NCBI GenBank assembly: GCA_902363735.1
Contig: CABJBA010000005.1
Coordinates: 1-64,000, forward strand
Origin: Clostridiaceae bacterium
GTDB taxonomy: Bacteria; Bacillota; Clostridia; Lachnospirales; Lachnospiraceae
Reading direction: 5' to 3'
DNA length: 64,000 nt
Shown: positions 55,501-62,725 of the stretch, in pieces
How the letters are laid out: the number at the start of each line of letters is the position of its first letter
How positions within the stretch are numbered: the stretch's first letter is position 1
Notes under the pieces: generated by a model
Database searches by the model: none
Told to the model about the DNA's origin: nothing
The model's input: the letters and a program-made list of their open reading frames with translations, nothing else
Program-made: the position numbers and the translations under genes

Positions 55501-55990
55501 CCTCCACAGTGATGGCGGGCGCTTCCACATCATCTGCAAGGCTCCACCCTCCATCTAATGTGGGTGTAAACGTGTAAGTACCTATTGTTTCCCCGTCATA
55601 CTCTGGATTGGAGGTCCATTCCGGTACCGGTACAGAAAAGTACATTTCGGTCTGTTTCGCTTCATCCCCGCCCTGTGGCTCGGAGAATTCCCTTTCGCCA
55701 AGGAAAAGCGCTGCTTCAGAGGGAGTGGCCTCCTGCTCCGGTTCTTTTGTGCCGATGTCGGCTGCCACCTGCACTGCAGCGGTAAGACTGTCTGGCAGAG
55801 ACAATTCCTCTATTGCAGTGCCAAGAACCACGGTTTGGTTCGCTGTTTCCTCTGGCAGCTCTGTAAAGTCTATGATTGCACCGTTTGACGATGCGTTACC
55901 TGCTGCCTGTGTAGCTGTAGGTATCATCCCCACCGCCAGCAGCACCGCCAGCGCAAGGGACAAAATTTTCTTGCTTACTTTGTTATTCAT
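52595..55990 (-). CDS. Large secreted surface protein with SLH and cell-wall-binding repeats
   Basis: This 1131-aa exported protein has a signal peptide at about 1-30. Beta-rich N-terminal regions are followed by a Big2/Ig-like segment (about 380-455) and an InlB-type B-repeat at about 555-625 (YTISFNANGG ... FDGWFT ... VYAHW). A Gly/Ser/Asp linker (about 630-650) and another beta domain follow. Three SLH domains (about 862-1045; TRGKLAEAIGRL, TREEIAVIFANY, TRAEFSSMLHRY) anchor it to wall polymers. Aromatic glucan/choline-binding-type repeats (about 1050-1131; YLYYKDGKAL, KYYFTTDGIM, WYYFYGDGKL) end it. It is probably an adhesin or polysaccharide-binding surface protein. It lies 66 bp after an unrecognised gene on the same strand. 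Confidence 0.9.
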   Translation of the reverse strand: MNNKVSKKILSLALAVLLAVGMIPTATQAAGNASSNGAIIDFTELPEETANQTVVLGTAIEELSLPDSLTAAVQVAADIGTKEPEQEATPSEAALFLGEREFSEPQGGDEAKQTEMYFSVPVPEWTSNPEYDGETIGTYTFTPTLDGGWSLADDVEAPAITVEVVTEITSLNFAAVTLQASTGTMTIGGTPGYNLSDDQDGTGWSWITSTSTLILSSTYTGQEIDIQSAGTDTVYIEYSGDVTINGKLKSHGSMEINCTGIDADKLSVNNSSAAIISSGDLVIRSGTVSSTSMGNAAFHVSGSLSVLGSATIEALGGFFHGDLLCRNTITIDTTGEVSLRNSNPANYIGEGTLNYVKGTFQTGGTPAVEPSVSDVSDISMVADANVVRTFNLGAGYFEATGCTVSSNNPNIAAVSLNEDTITITGLNGGTATVTVTWVGGALAGQSKNIEVSVTAHPTIFITTHPTPPPFLTEGSISDSLSIEATVSDNGSPSYEWFSCDDTSYRNSATTNVTADIFPIPNTLTAGIYYYYCQVSAAGATSVRSNVATITVSIPPVNTYTISFNANGGTVANTSMQTGIDGKLVSLPLSTRSNHRFDGWFTASSGGSQISTNTVFTANDTVYAHWTYTGGSGSGSDHSDQSSKPVDTLTPAALFDQPTIGTVTEKVDGTTEQKTFTVTDSMVKSSLKKAQAKAKAQNRMAYGISVRIELDHPSASGLTVTLERSALNQLISGGAKHFELTGIPVGTIFDAKALAQLQKQGTGNVTLAIKPVTVNGVRNAYDIALSTVTDGKTVSITSLDTGSVNLSIPSTLGRNEAAGYLYAVYVDAEGQMNRIADSSYDSYTGNMIFATNHFSVYGVGYAAPSGKFTDTSMHWAAESIDYLAGKGLLSDTAETTFAPDEAITRGKLAEAIGRLAGLDVKAYTTNSFTDVTADSAFRPYVEWAYQKGIMQGTDNGRFEPDRVITREEIAVIFANYAKATGFTLPVTRTATIYADTSSIGSSYKTAVTAMQQAGIMMGGTNNKFNPKSSATRAEFSSMLHRYIKLTIDPATAQGWALNDAGQYLYYKDGKALTNTQTIDGVKYYFTTDGIMVSDMWIQIDGMWYYFYGDGKLAKSTTVDGYEVNANGVRIMK

Positions 55991-56056
55991 CCTTATGGCT
56001 TTCCTCCATCAAATTATTTTTCCACCCGCAGATTATCTGCGCCTGCTATATAGCCG

Positions 56057-57370
56057 TCAACGGGTCGTTTTCTGCAATTCCCTGTTCAATAATGCGAAAC
56101 CGGGATCGAACTTCATGCCAAACACTTTTTCAAAATCATCCGGACCTAAAATATTGCAAATCTTTTGCAGATGGTTAACAGTCAATGAATTAACACTGTC
56201 CGCAAACTTCAGTCCCTCTTCCTTTGTTTCAGGCTGGCTGTCAAAGGAATGTAACAGTTCGGTGTCTGCTTTTTGATGAGTGGTGCATTCCTGCATTAAC
56301 GCATTTAATTTATTACTGTCATATCCATTGGGAAACGCCGTATTAATTAAAAGCTTCAACCTCAGATTTGGCAGTTCCTCGCTGCCCTCATGAGCAATTT
56401 CCAGGCGAATTGCTTCCCTTGTGAAGGAATCCATGTTTTCAGAACTTTTTAAAAGAGCTTCTTTCACCTGTTCAGGAGTTATTTCTTTCACATCTGTATT
56501 CATAGATCTTCCACGGTTTACCCTGTTTTGGCATTCGGCTAAATACCCGCTCCAGTTTTCTTTTCCATATACTCCATACATCTGGAAGGATACTGGATAG
56601 CTTGGGGTAAAGCTTCCTACATTTGGGTGGCCGTCAAGTGCATACATAATCCGGTTTGCCATCTGGTGGCACACTCCTGTACGTCCATAACAAATTCCCG
56701 AACAATCTCCGAAAAATCCACCAGTACTTCTGATTCCACCTGCATGATCATTGTAATTACTACGAAGGTCATAGGGGTCATAACAAGCAATGGCAATGGC
56801 AAGTTCCAAATCCCCCATTCCATTTATATAACTGACATTTCGGTTTGTATCACCCCAGCATGGGAAATTGATATTTCTGTCACCAGCATCGGTAAATACA
56901 TATGTATGTTCTGCAATTTTGCTGATTATCGGAACGGACACCGGAATCGCTCCAGCAGAAAAACTGCTGCGGGTTATGGGCAACTTTCCCCGCTCCACAA
57001 TGGTTATGACTAGGTTATCCTTACCAAAATCTTTATTTGTTCTTGTCTTAATCCCATACCCGGTATTTTTACAATAGTAATAGTCCGTGCTGGTATGCCT
57101 TGGCTCCAGTGATTTCGACTGATCGATTCTCTGGCTGAATGTATTGCCGTTTTTACATGTGATTGTAAGTCTGTACCAACATGTCCTTACAAATCGGTTC
57201 ATTTCTTCCCGCTCACGTATACTGCATCCGGGATTAATCGTTTTTCCGTTTAAGTTCATATCTGGCCTTGAATTGCCATCCCAGTCATGACTGCTGACTT
57301 CGCTGATCCTTAACCCTATGCTTTCTTTCGTATTGTTCACAATTGTTACATATGATTCTTGGCTTGCCAT
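56057..57370 (-). CDS. Unrecognised 437-aa protein with beta-rich N-terminal domain
   Basis: I do not recognise this family. The N-terminal 130 residues look like a beta-sandwich (YVTIVNNTKESIGLRISEVS; CWYRLTITCKNGNTF), loosely reminiscent of aegerolysin-like folds. A central segment carries several Gly and Cys residues (FFGDCSGICYGRTGVCHQMANRIMYA, about 220-245 split across the segment), and the C-terminal part is helical. GVCHQMA recalls a transglutaminase-type cysteine motif, but I see no matching downstream His. No signal peptide or membrane segment is visible. The ATG at 57370 follows AAAGGA; the longer frame from 57400 has no site. It precedes the SLH gene on the same strand. Confidence 0.7.
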   Translation of the reverse strand: MASQESYVTIVNNTKESIGLRISEVSSHDWDGNSRPDMNLNGKTINPGCSIREREEMNRFVRTCWYRLTITCKNGNTFSQRIDQSKSLEPRHTSTDYYYCKNTGYGIKTRTNKDFGKDNLVITIVERGKLPITRSSFSAGAIPVSVPIISKIAEHTYVFTDAGDRNINFPCWGDTNRNVSYINGMGDLELAIAIACYDPYDLRSNYNDHAGGIRSTGGFFGDCSGICYGRTGVCHQMANRIMYALDGHPNVGSFTPSYPVSFQMYGVYGKENWSGYLAECQNRVNRGRSMNTDVKEITPEQVKEALLKSSENMDSFTREAIRLEIAHEGSEELPNLRLKLLINTAFPNGYDSNKLNALMQECTTHQKADTELLHSFDSQPETKEEGLKFADSVNSLTVNHLQKICNILGPDDFEKVFGMKFDPGFALLNRELQKTTR

Positions 57371-57400
57371 AAATACACGTCCTTTCAATGTTAAACTCAC

Positions 57401-57707
57401 TTACCTTATCTGCAGCATTGTTACTAATAAAATTGCCTGCCATTACCCTTTGCTTTGCCAAAGAATAAATTGTAGGAACATATCATAGCATTCACCCACC
57501 TCCTTCATCAAAAAATTCAAATATTGTAAAACTCTTGGCAGTAGTACGCCCAAGTGCTGTCGTTTGCACTCCGCCAAAAGCTCCAAAAAAAGGCGAAACC
57601 GGCTTGAATCATCACTGATTCAGCCGGTTTTTCGCTGTTTTGCCTGTCGCTATTTATTTTATCATAAATTCAAAGTTACAGATCATCCGTTGAGGGTTAT
57701 ATTTCTG
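57401..57707. other. Intergenic stretch between the unrecognised gene and the response regulator
   Basis: This 307-bp spacer holds a bidirectional hairpin at 57597-57634 and an AGGAGG on the minus strand near 57499-57504 that leads only to a start-stop ATG-CTA-TGA and an overlapping 20-codon frame (57424-57486). No other gene is apparent. The promoter of the unrecognised gene must lie here, but I could not place it. Confidence 0.5.
57597..57634 (-). terminator. Hairpin terminator downstream of the response regulator
   Basis: AAACCGGCTTGAATCA pairs with TGATTCAGCCGGTTT, with one bulged base, around a TCAC loop, with A-rich and T-rich flanks. It lies about 75 bp past the stop of the minus-strand response regulator. 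Confidence 0.8.
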
Positions 57708-58400
57708 CTACTCTTTGGGCAGCACATCCACAATGCGGTAGCCCCTGCCTTGCTCGGACTCAATCAGGACGGGAGCATTTTCGCCCAGCTTTTCCCGCAG
57801 CCTGCGGATATGCTGCCGGATTGTGCGGGTATCCACCGCCTCCATTCCCCATACCAGCTGGTATAATTCTTTACTGGCTCTAAAGTGCCCCAATCTTAAG
57901 AGAAGCATTTCCAGCAGCGCGCATTCTTTCGGCGTCAGCAGCAAATCCTTCCCGCCGAGATACGCCCGTCCGGAGGCGGTGTTCAGCTTCAGGGAACCGA
58001 TGCGCAGAGGCTGCGGCTCGGTGGTTCCCATTTGTAGGCGTCGCAGGAGGGCCTCGATCCGTGCCAGCAGCTCCTGCATCAGATAGGGCTTTGTCATATA
58101 GTCATCGCCGCCCGCCCTCAGCCCGGCAATGACGTCCTCCGGGGTGTTCATGGAGGAGAGGAACAAAATCCTGGGCGCGTTTTGCCCAAAAACCTCCCGG
58201 CAGTAGTCAAGACCGTTGCCGTCGGGCAGCAGAATATCCAGCAGGATTAAGTCGGGGAGCTCCCTCTGTGCCACTGTGCGGCCTGCTTCCAGCGTGTCTG
58301 CTTCCAGAACACGGTAATTCTCCAGCCGAAGTTCGGCGGCATTGGCGCGTAGTATGTCAAGGTTATCCTCAATCATCAAAATGGTTGCTTGGTTTGTCAT
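57708..58400 (-). CDS. OmpR/PhoB-type response regulator
   Basis: This 230-aa protein has a receiver domain (acidic ED at 11-12, phospho-acceptor Asp55 in LILLDILLPDG, Lys in MTKPY) and a C-terminal winged helix of the OmpR type (about 130-228; LLTPKECALLEMLLL, DTRTIRQHIRRLREKLG, RGYRIV). Its ATG overlaps the stop of the kinase gene by 4 bp. Base composition is clearly GC-richer than the sugar loci. Confidence 0.94.
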   Translation of the reverse strand: MTNQATILMIEDNLDILRANAAELRLENYRVLEADTLEAGRTVAQRELPDLILLDILLPDGNGLDYCREVFGQNAPRILFLSSMNTPEDVIAGLRAGGDDYMTKPYLMQELLARIEALLRRLQMGTTEPQPLRIGSLKLNTASGRAYLGGKDLLLTPKECALLEMLLLRLGHFRASKELYQLVWGMEAVDTRTIRQHIRRLREKLGENAPVLIESEQGRGYRIVDVLPKE

Positions 58401-60409
58401 GTATGTTCTCCTCCCTGTGGGCAGGGCACGGTGAAACGCACCGTGGTCCCGCTGCTGCCGCTTTGTATGTCCATCTGTCCGCCATGGTCCCGCACAATTT
58501 CCATGCAGATGGCAAGGCCGAGACCGGTGCTGCCGTTTCCCGAAATACCTCGCTCAAACACCCGGGCAAGCATCTCCGGCGGAATGCCCTTGCCGCTGTT
58601 GGCAACCCGGAACACCGCCTGCCCGTTTTCTTTGTCCAGCCCGGCGGACAGGGCAAGTACGCCGCCCTGCATCTGCCGGTTCGCGTTGGTAATCAGGTTT
58701 AACAGCACCTGAAAGATTTCGTCCGTATTGACCCGCAGGGAAATGTGGGCCGGACAGCACTCCACAGTGATCTGATTGCAGTGCCCCCGGCACAGGGCCT
58801 GGCAGTAGTCTGCCGCGCGGCGAAGCAGAGTGCCTGCATCAGTATCGGTGAGGGTGTGCTGACGCTCCTTTTCCAGCGACACCTTCATGAGCTGGTCCAC
58901 CAGTCTGCCCAGACGGACCGCCTCCTGCTGGACGCGGTCTAAATTCTCCTCGGTCTGCCTGTCTGTGGCATTCCTGCGAAGCTGGCTGATAGTCAGCCCT
59001 GCATAGCTGCTGATAACTGTGAGGGGCGTTTTCATTTCGTGGCTGATGTTGTTTAAAAAGTCGGTTCTGGCCCGGTTCAGCCGCTCCAGCATCCGGTTAG
59101 TTTCCCGTATTTCCCGCTGGCTTTCCCGTACCTCATAAAGCTCCTGCTCCGTGCGGGAAAAGCTCATCACCAGCGCCAGCATATTGATAAACAAAAACAC
59201 CACCATGCCCACCGCCTGATAGGAAAGTCCAAACAGCAGCAAGGCCCGCTGGTGAGCAAAAATATCCGCCGCCGAAAGAAGGGAAAAGAGAATGAGGCCA
59301 AGCAGCAGAAGCCGCTGCTCCGGCTTTGACAGCGTGGAGGAAAGGGTTCCCCCCAGAGCACGCCACAGCACCATAAGCAGCAGATATGCCACAAACCCCA
59401 TGCAGGCAAGGGACAGCTCCACAGGATATCGGGTGAACACTGTGGTGGTGGCAAGGCTGATAAACAGCACGCAGCCGCCGCAGAACAAAAGAAAGCCGCG
59501 TATCACCCATTTGTCTGCCGCACCGGGGAACAGGCTGGTGATATATAGCCCGGCAAAAAGTGCCATCAGACAGGTTTCTATGTAAGACAGCCGGATTTCC
59601 AGATACCAGCTAAGCTCTGGCAGCAGCGGCAGAAGGCCGGAGCCTATGACACGCAGAGCGATGCAGCCGCAGAGCAGCGAAAACCATAACAGATACTTGT
59701 GGCGTTTGAAAAACAGGAACAGCCCGAAAAAGAACAGCATGATGGCAATAAGCGCCGCTGCCACAGACGTGGTGCGAATGGTATTAAGCTGCTCATTTCG
59801 AACAATGCTTGTTACATAGCCTATATCAATGGGATACAGACCGCCGCCGTCTGCGTGGACAAAATTGGAGTAATGGAAGATAATCTCGGTGGTTTCCCCC
59901 TGAGGCAGAAAGGCTTCCACAAAGCGTGCGGTCTTTGGCAAAATGGTTTCCGCTGTGTCGCCGGGGATGCCGATGGAGGTATATTCCTTGCCCTCGATAA
60001 ACAGGCGTTGGGCATAGGAGGGATTCTTGGCGGCAATGGCGTAGATTTTGCCGGGCGGAAGTATCAGTTTCATCCGCAGGGTTCCGTAATCACCTTGGGC
60101 GCCGTCGGTGCGGTCATAGAGAACGCCCTCTGTAGAAACCCGCCCGGCCGCGAAATCCTCCGGGGTGTAGAACTCCCCGGTGTAGATATAAATAGATTGA
60201 GTGGATTCGGTAGCGACCCGCGCAATTTCGCCTTCAAAAGCAAACTCCGTCAAGTCGGTCAGTCCGGGCTGCCGGGCGTTTACAACCTCCGGTGTTATGG
60301 TACACAGGCGGGTGACAAGTACACAGAACATGGCCGCCAGAAGCAGATACACCGTCACCGAAAGCATCCATTTGAAAACATGGGCTTTATTCTGATTCCT
60401 GCTGCTCAC
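58397..60409 (-). CDS. 7TMR-DISM sensor histidine kinase
   Basis: This 670-aa kinase has an N-terminal membrane segment (about 13-34) and an extracellular region to about 215. Seven membrane segments (about 220-425) are followed by a coiled coil and a HisKA domain with His457 in NNISHEMKTPLTV. The ATPase domain has N-box NLITNANRQM and G-boxes NSGKGI and STGLGLAI. It uses a GTG start at 60409 behind a near-perfect GGAGGTGA site. A TetR gene is divergent from it, and a palindromic operator follows its promoter. Codon use is GC-rich, unlike the flanking sugar loci. Confidence 0.93.
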   Translation of the reverse strand: MSSRNQNKAHVFKWMLSVTVYLLLAAMFCVLVTRLCTITPEVVNARQPGLTDLTEFAFEGEIARVATESTQSIYIYTGEFYTPEDFAAGRVSTEGVLYDRTDGAQGDYGTLRMKLILPPGKIYAIAAKNPSYAQRLFIEGKEYTSIGIPGDTAETILPKTARFVEAFLPQGETTEIIFHYSNFVHADGGGLYPIDIGYVTSIVRNEQLNTIRTTSVAAALIAIMLFFFGLFLFFKRHKYLLWFSLLCGCIALRVIGSGLLPLLPELSWYLEIRLSYIETCLMALFAGLYITSLFPGAADKWVIRGFLLFCGGCVLFISLATTTVFTRYPVELSLACMGFVAYLLLMVLWRALGGTLSSTLSKPEQRLLLLGLILFSLLSAADIFAHQRALLLFGLSYQAVGMVVFLFINMLALVMSFSRTEQELYEVRESQREIRETNRMLERLNRARTDFLNNISHEMKTPLTVISSYAGLTISQLRRNATDRQTEENLDRVQQEAVRLGRLVDQLMKVSLEKERQHTLTDTDAGTLLRRAADYCQALCRGHCNQITVECCPAHISLRVNTDEIFQVLLNLITNANRQMQGGVLALSAGLDKENGQAVFRVANSGKGIPPEMLARVFERGISGNGSTGLGLAICMEIVRDHGGQMDIQSGSSGTTVRFTVPCPQGGEHT

Positions 60410-60454
60410 AATGCCGTCACCTCCCTATTCTGTCCATACCGCAAGCATTTCTCG

Positions 60455-60470
60455 ATAAACGATCGTTTAT
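60455..60470. promoter_or_regulatory. Perfect 16-bp palindrome, probable TetR operator
   Basis: ATAAACGATCGTTTAT is a perfect palindrome between the divergent kinase and TetR genes. It lies immediately downstream of the kinase promoter, covering the expected first transcribed bases, so a bound TetR dimer would block the kinase/regulator operon. Confidence 0.85.
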
Positions 60471-60479
60471 ATTGCTTTT

Positions 60480-60509
60480 ATTATACCGCAAAGAGGTAAT
60501 TCCAGTCAA
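60480..60509 (-). promoter_or_regulatory. Promoter of the 7TMR kinase-response regulator operon
   Basis: On the minus strand TTGACT (60509-60504) and a consensus TATAAT (60485-60480) are separated by 18 bp. The expected start site, near 60473, directly precedes the palindrome. Confidence 0.8.
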
Positions 60510-60573
60510 TATGAAGCATTGATAGATTCTATATGGGTTTTGTGGTACAATCAAAATCAAAGGAGGTGCAGCC

Positions 60574-61131
60574 GTGAGCAAAATGGATAAAAAAACACGG
60601 GAAGAGAAAAAGCAATCTATGATTTCCTGTTTCATGAGGGTATTCTGTGAACAGGGACTGGATGGTGCTTTTATGCGAAGGCTGGCATCCGCTGCTGGTG
60701 TATCTCTGGCGCTGCTGTATCAATATTTTGAGGATAAGGATGACATCATCCGGCAGTGTACTGCACATTATCATGAGCGTATACAGGAGGAACTGACCGG
60801 TATTATCTTTGGCTGCATCGACAAACCAGAGGAAATGCCCGGCAGGATACTGGAATTTATCGACAGCGTCATTGACATCTGCCGGTTTTTATTGCAGGTG
60901 ATGGCACACCCGACCTACTGTGCCATGATGGAGGAAAGCGGGCGTCAGGTGGCGGAGCATATCATGGAGGTGGCCGGGCTGTTTCAGGAAAAGCGAGGGC
61001 TGACACCAGAGGCGGCAACCGGGGCGGCCTATCTGCTTAACAGTATAGTCAATGACTATATCCTGAAAAAATCAAGAGAGAGCTTTTTAACACAGTTTGG
61101 AGCAATTCAGCTGCTGGTCTGGAGGGAATGA
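60574..61131 (+). CDS. TetR-family transcriptional regulator
   Basis: This 185-aa protein has an N-terminal TetR HTH (about 10-55; FCEQGLDGAFMRRLASAAGVS, LLYQYFEDKDDII) and a helical ligand-binding domain. It uses a GTG start at 60574 with AAAGGAGG 8 bases upstream. It is divergent from the kinase operon and probably represses it through the palindrome at 60455. A TACAAT box at 60546-60551 may be its own promoter. The ligand is unknown. Confidence 0.92.
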   Translation: MSKMDKKTREEKKQSMISCFMRVFCEQGLDGAFMRRLASAAGVSLALLYQYFEDKDDIIRQCTAHYHERIQEELTGIIFGCIDKPEEMPGRILEFIDSVIDICRFLLQVMAHPTYCAMMEESGRQVAEHIMEVAGLFQEKRGLTPEAATGAAYLLNSIVNDYILKKSRESFLTQFGAIQLLVWRE

Positions 61132-61134
61132 GAC

Positions 61135-61162
61135 AAGGGGACTTTATGAGTCCCTTTTTTTA
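61135..61162 (+). terminator. Terminator after TetR
   Basis: AAGGGGACT pairs with AGTCCCTTTT around a five-base loop, followed by a T-run. Confidence 0.85.
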
Positions 61163-61436
61163 TTTGCAAAAAATGGAGGGCTTCCCTGTAATCAGATTAT
61201 CGGGGAAAGTTTTAAAATTACCCTTTTTCTCTCTGTAATGTATATTAGCTGAGCCAGGCCTTCATTGTATAATATTTGTATTGAAAATACTTGCAGGAGG
61301 AAAAGAATTTTATATATAACAATACCGGTGAAAGTATCTGTTATTGCTTCCTCATGCCTTTTATCAAAATAAAGGCAGATGCATGAATGATCTGGTTTTT
61401 GGTTTGAATATTACATATGTTTTGGGAGGTATTATC
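61163..61436 (+). promoter_or_regulatory. Upstream region of acetate kinase
   Basis: This spacer has a TATAAT at 61268-61273 with a weak TTAGCT 17 bp upstream. A strong AGGAGGAAAAG follows at about 61295 with no start codon at the right distance. The self-complementary TGCCTTT/AAAGGCA is near 61357-61379. The leader would be about 155 nt long. I recognise no riboswitch class. Confidence 0.45.
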
Positions 61437-62633
61437 ATGAATATATTAGTTATTAACTGCGGTAGTTCTTCTTTGAAATATCAGCTGATTCAATCTGATA
61501 CGGAAATTGTACTGGCCAAAGGGATTTGCGAGAGGATAGGATTGGAAAAGAGCCAGGTTTCTTATGTACCTGTCAACGGGGAGAAAGAAACTAAGGCAGT
61601 TTCTATGTGTACTCATTCAGATGCAGTCCGCGTTGCTCTGGATATGCTTACAAATAAGCATAACGGAGTCTTAAAGACATTGGAAGAAGTTGGGGCAGTG
61701 GGTCACCGGGTGGCACATGGAGGAGAATTTTTTACATCTTCTACTTTAATCAATGAGAAAGCCATCAAAGCAGTTGCAGACTGCTGTGAGATTGCGCCGC
61801 TGCACAATCCACTTAGTCTCAGCGGCATCTTTGCCTGTAAAGAGCTGATGCCAGATGTTCCTATGGCTGCGGTATTTGATACGGCATTTCATCAGACCAT
61901 GCCAAAGAAGGCTTATCTGTATGGGGTCCCCTACGAATATTATGAGAAATATAAAATGAGAAGATATGGTTTTCATGGAACCAGTCACAGCTATGTAGCG
62001 AAAAGAGCAGCAATTCTTCTTGGAAAACCGGAGGATTCTCTAAGAACAATTGTATGCCATCTGGGAAACGGTTCCAGCATTGCAGCAGTAGAATACGGTA
62101 AATCCATTGATACAACCATGGGTTTTACTCCGCTGGAGGGCTTGATTATGGGAACCAGAAGCGGCAATATAGACCCGGCGGCACTGCAGTATCTGATGCA
62201 TAAGGAGAATCTGGGTATTGATGATATGCTTGGGGTTCTCAACAAAAAATCAGGTGTTTATGGAATTTCAGGCAGGTCAAGTGATTTCCGTGACTTAGAG
62301 GAAGCAAAAAAAGAGGGCAGTGAGCGTGCGGCAGATGCGTTAGAGATGTTTGCCTATCAATGTGCAAAATTTATAGGAGGCTATGCTGCTGCCATGAAAG
62401 GAGTGGACGCAATTGTCTTTACAGCAGGTATTGGAGAAAATGATAAGAATACCAGGGGAAAAATATGTGAGTATTTATGCTGGCTGGGAATTCAGATTGA
62501 TGAATCGGCAAATTCCAGCCGGGGAGAAGAGATGAAAATTTCCACGTCTGATTCCAATGTCACGGTTATGGTAATTCCTACCAATGAAGAATTAGAGATT
62601 GCCAGAGAAACCTTACGTTTGATTATGTCTTAA
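61437..62633 (+). CDS. ackA: Acetate kinase
   Basis: This 398-aa enzyme makes ATP from acetyl phosphate at the end of mixed-acid fermentation. Family signatures are clear: NILVINCGSSSLKYQ at the N-terminus, MRRYGFHGTSHSYV, CHLGNGSSIAAVEYGKSIDTTMGFTPLEG and FTAGIGEND. I chose the ATG at 61437 because GGGAGG lies 8 bases upstream; the longer frame from 61344 is not supported. The usual neighbour pta (phosphotransacetylase) is not adjacent, and an unrecognised membrane protein follows. Confidence 0.96.
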   Translation: MNILVINCGSSSLKYQLIQSDTEIVLAKGICERIGLEKSQVSYVPVNGEKETKAVSMCTHSDAVRVALDMLTNKHNGVLKTLEEVGAVGHRVAHGGEFFTSSTLINEKAIKAVADCCEIAPLHNPLSLSGIFACKELMPDVPMAAVFDTAFHQTMPKKAYLYGVPYEYYEKYKMRRYGFHGTSHSYVAKRAAILLGKPEDSLRTIVCHLGNGSSIAAVEYGKSIDTTMGFTPLEGLIMGTRSGNIDPAALQYLMHKENLGIDDMLGVLNKKSGVYGISGRSSDFRDLEEAKKEGSERAADALEMFAYQCAKFIGGYAAAMKGVDAIVFTAGIGENDKNTRGKICEYLCWLGIQIDESANSSRGEEMKISTSDSNVTVMVIPTNEELEIARETLRLIMS

Positions 62634-62725
62634 TATTACCTCTTTTTAGAATGAATAGTATAATTAAAGTTTTATAAATAAATGTTAAAATTTTAATTAA
62701 TTAGAAATCAGGAAAGGAGAAAGGT

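Noticed and set aside
55608..56276. Plus-strand ORF of 222 codons spanning the SLH and unrecognised genes
   Set aside because: It runs antisense across two genes and their spacer with low-complexity Ser/Ala content; the minus-strand signal peptide and domains are convincing.
57424..57486. 20-codon frame as an agrD-like signalling peptide
   Set aside because: It has a cysteine followed by hydrophobic residues, but no AgrB-type protease or agrC kinase is nearby and the ribosome-site spacing is too long.
59699..60499. Plus-strand ORF of 266 codons opposite the 7TMR kinase
   Set aside because: It is antisense to the kinase extracellular and membrane region, contains the palindrome and promoter, and lacks a ribosome site.
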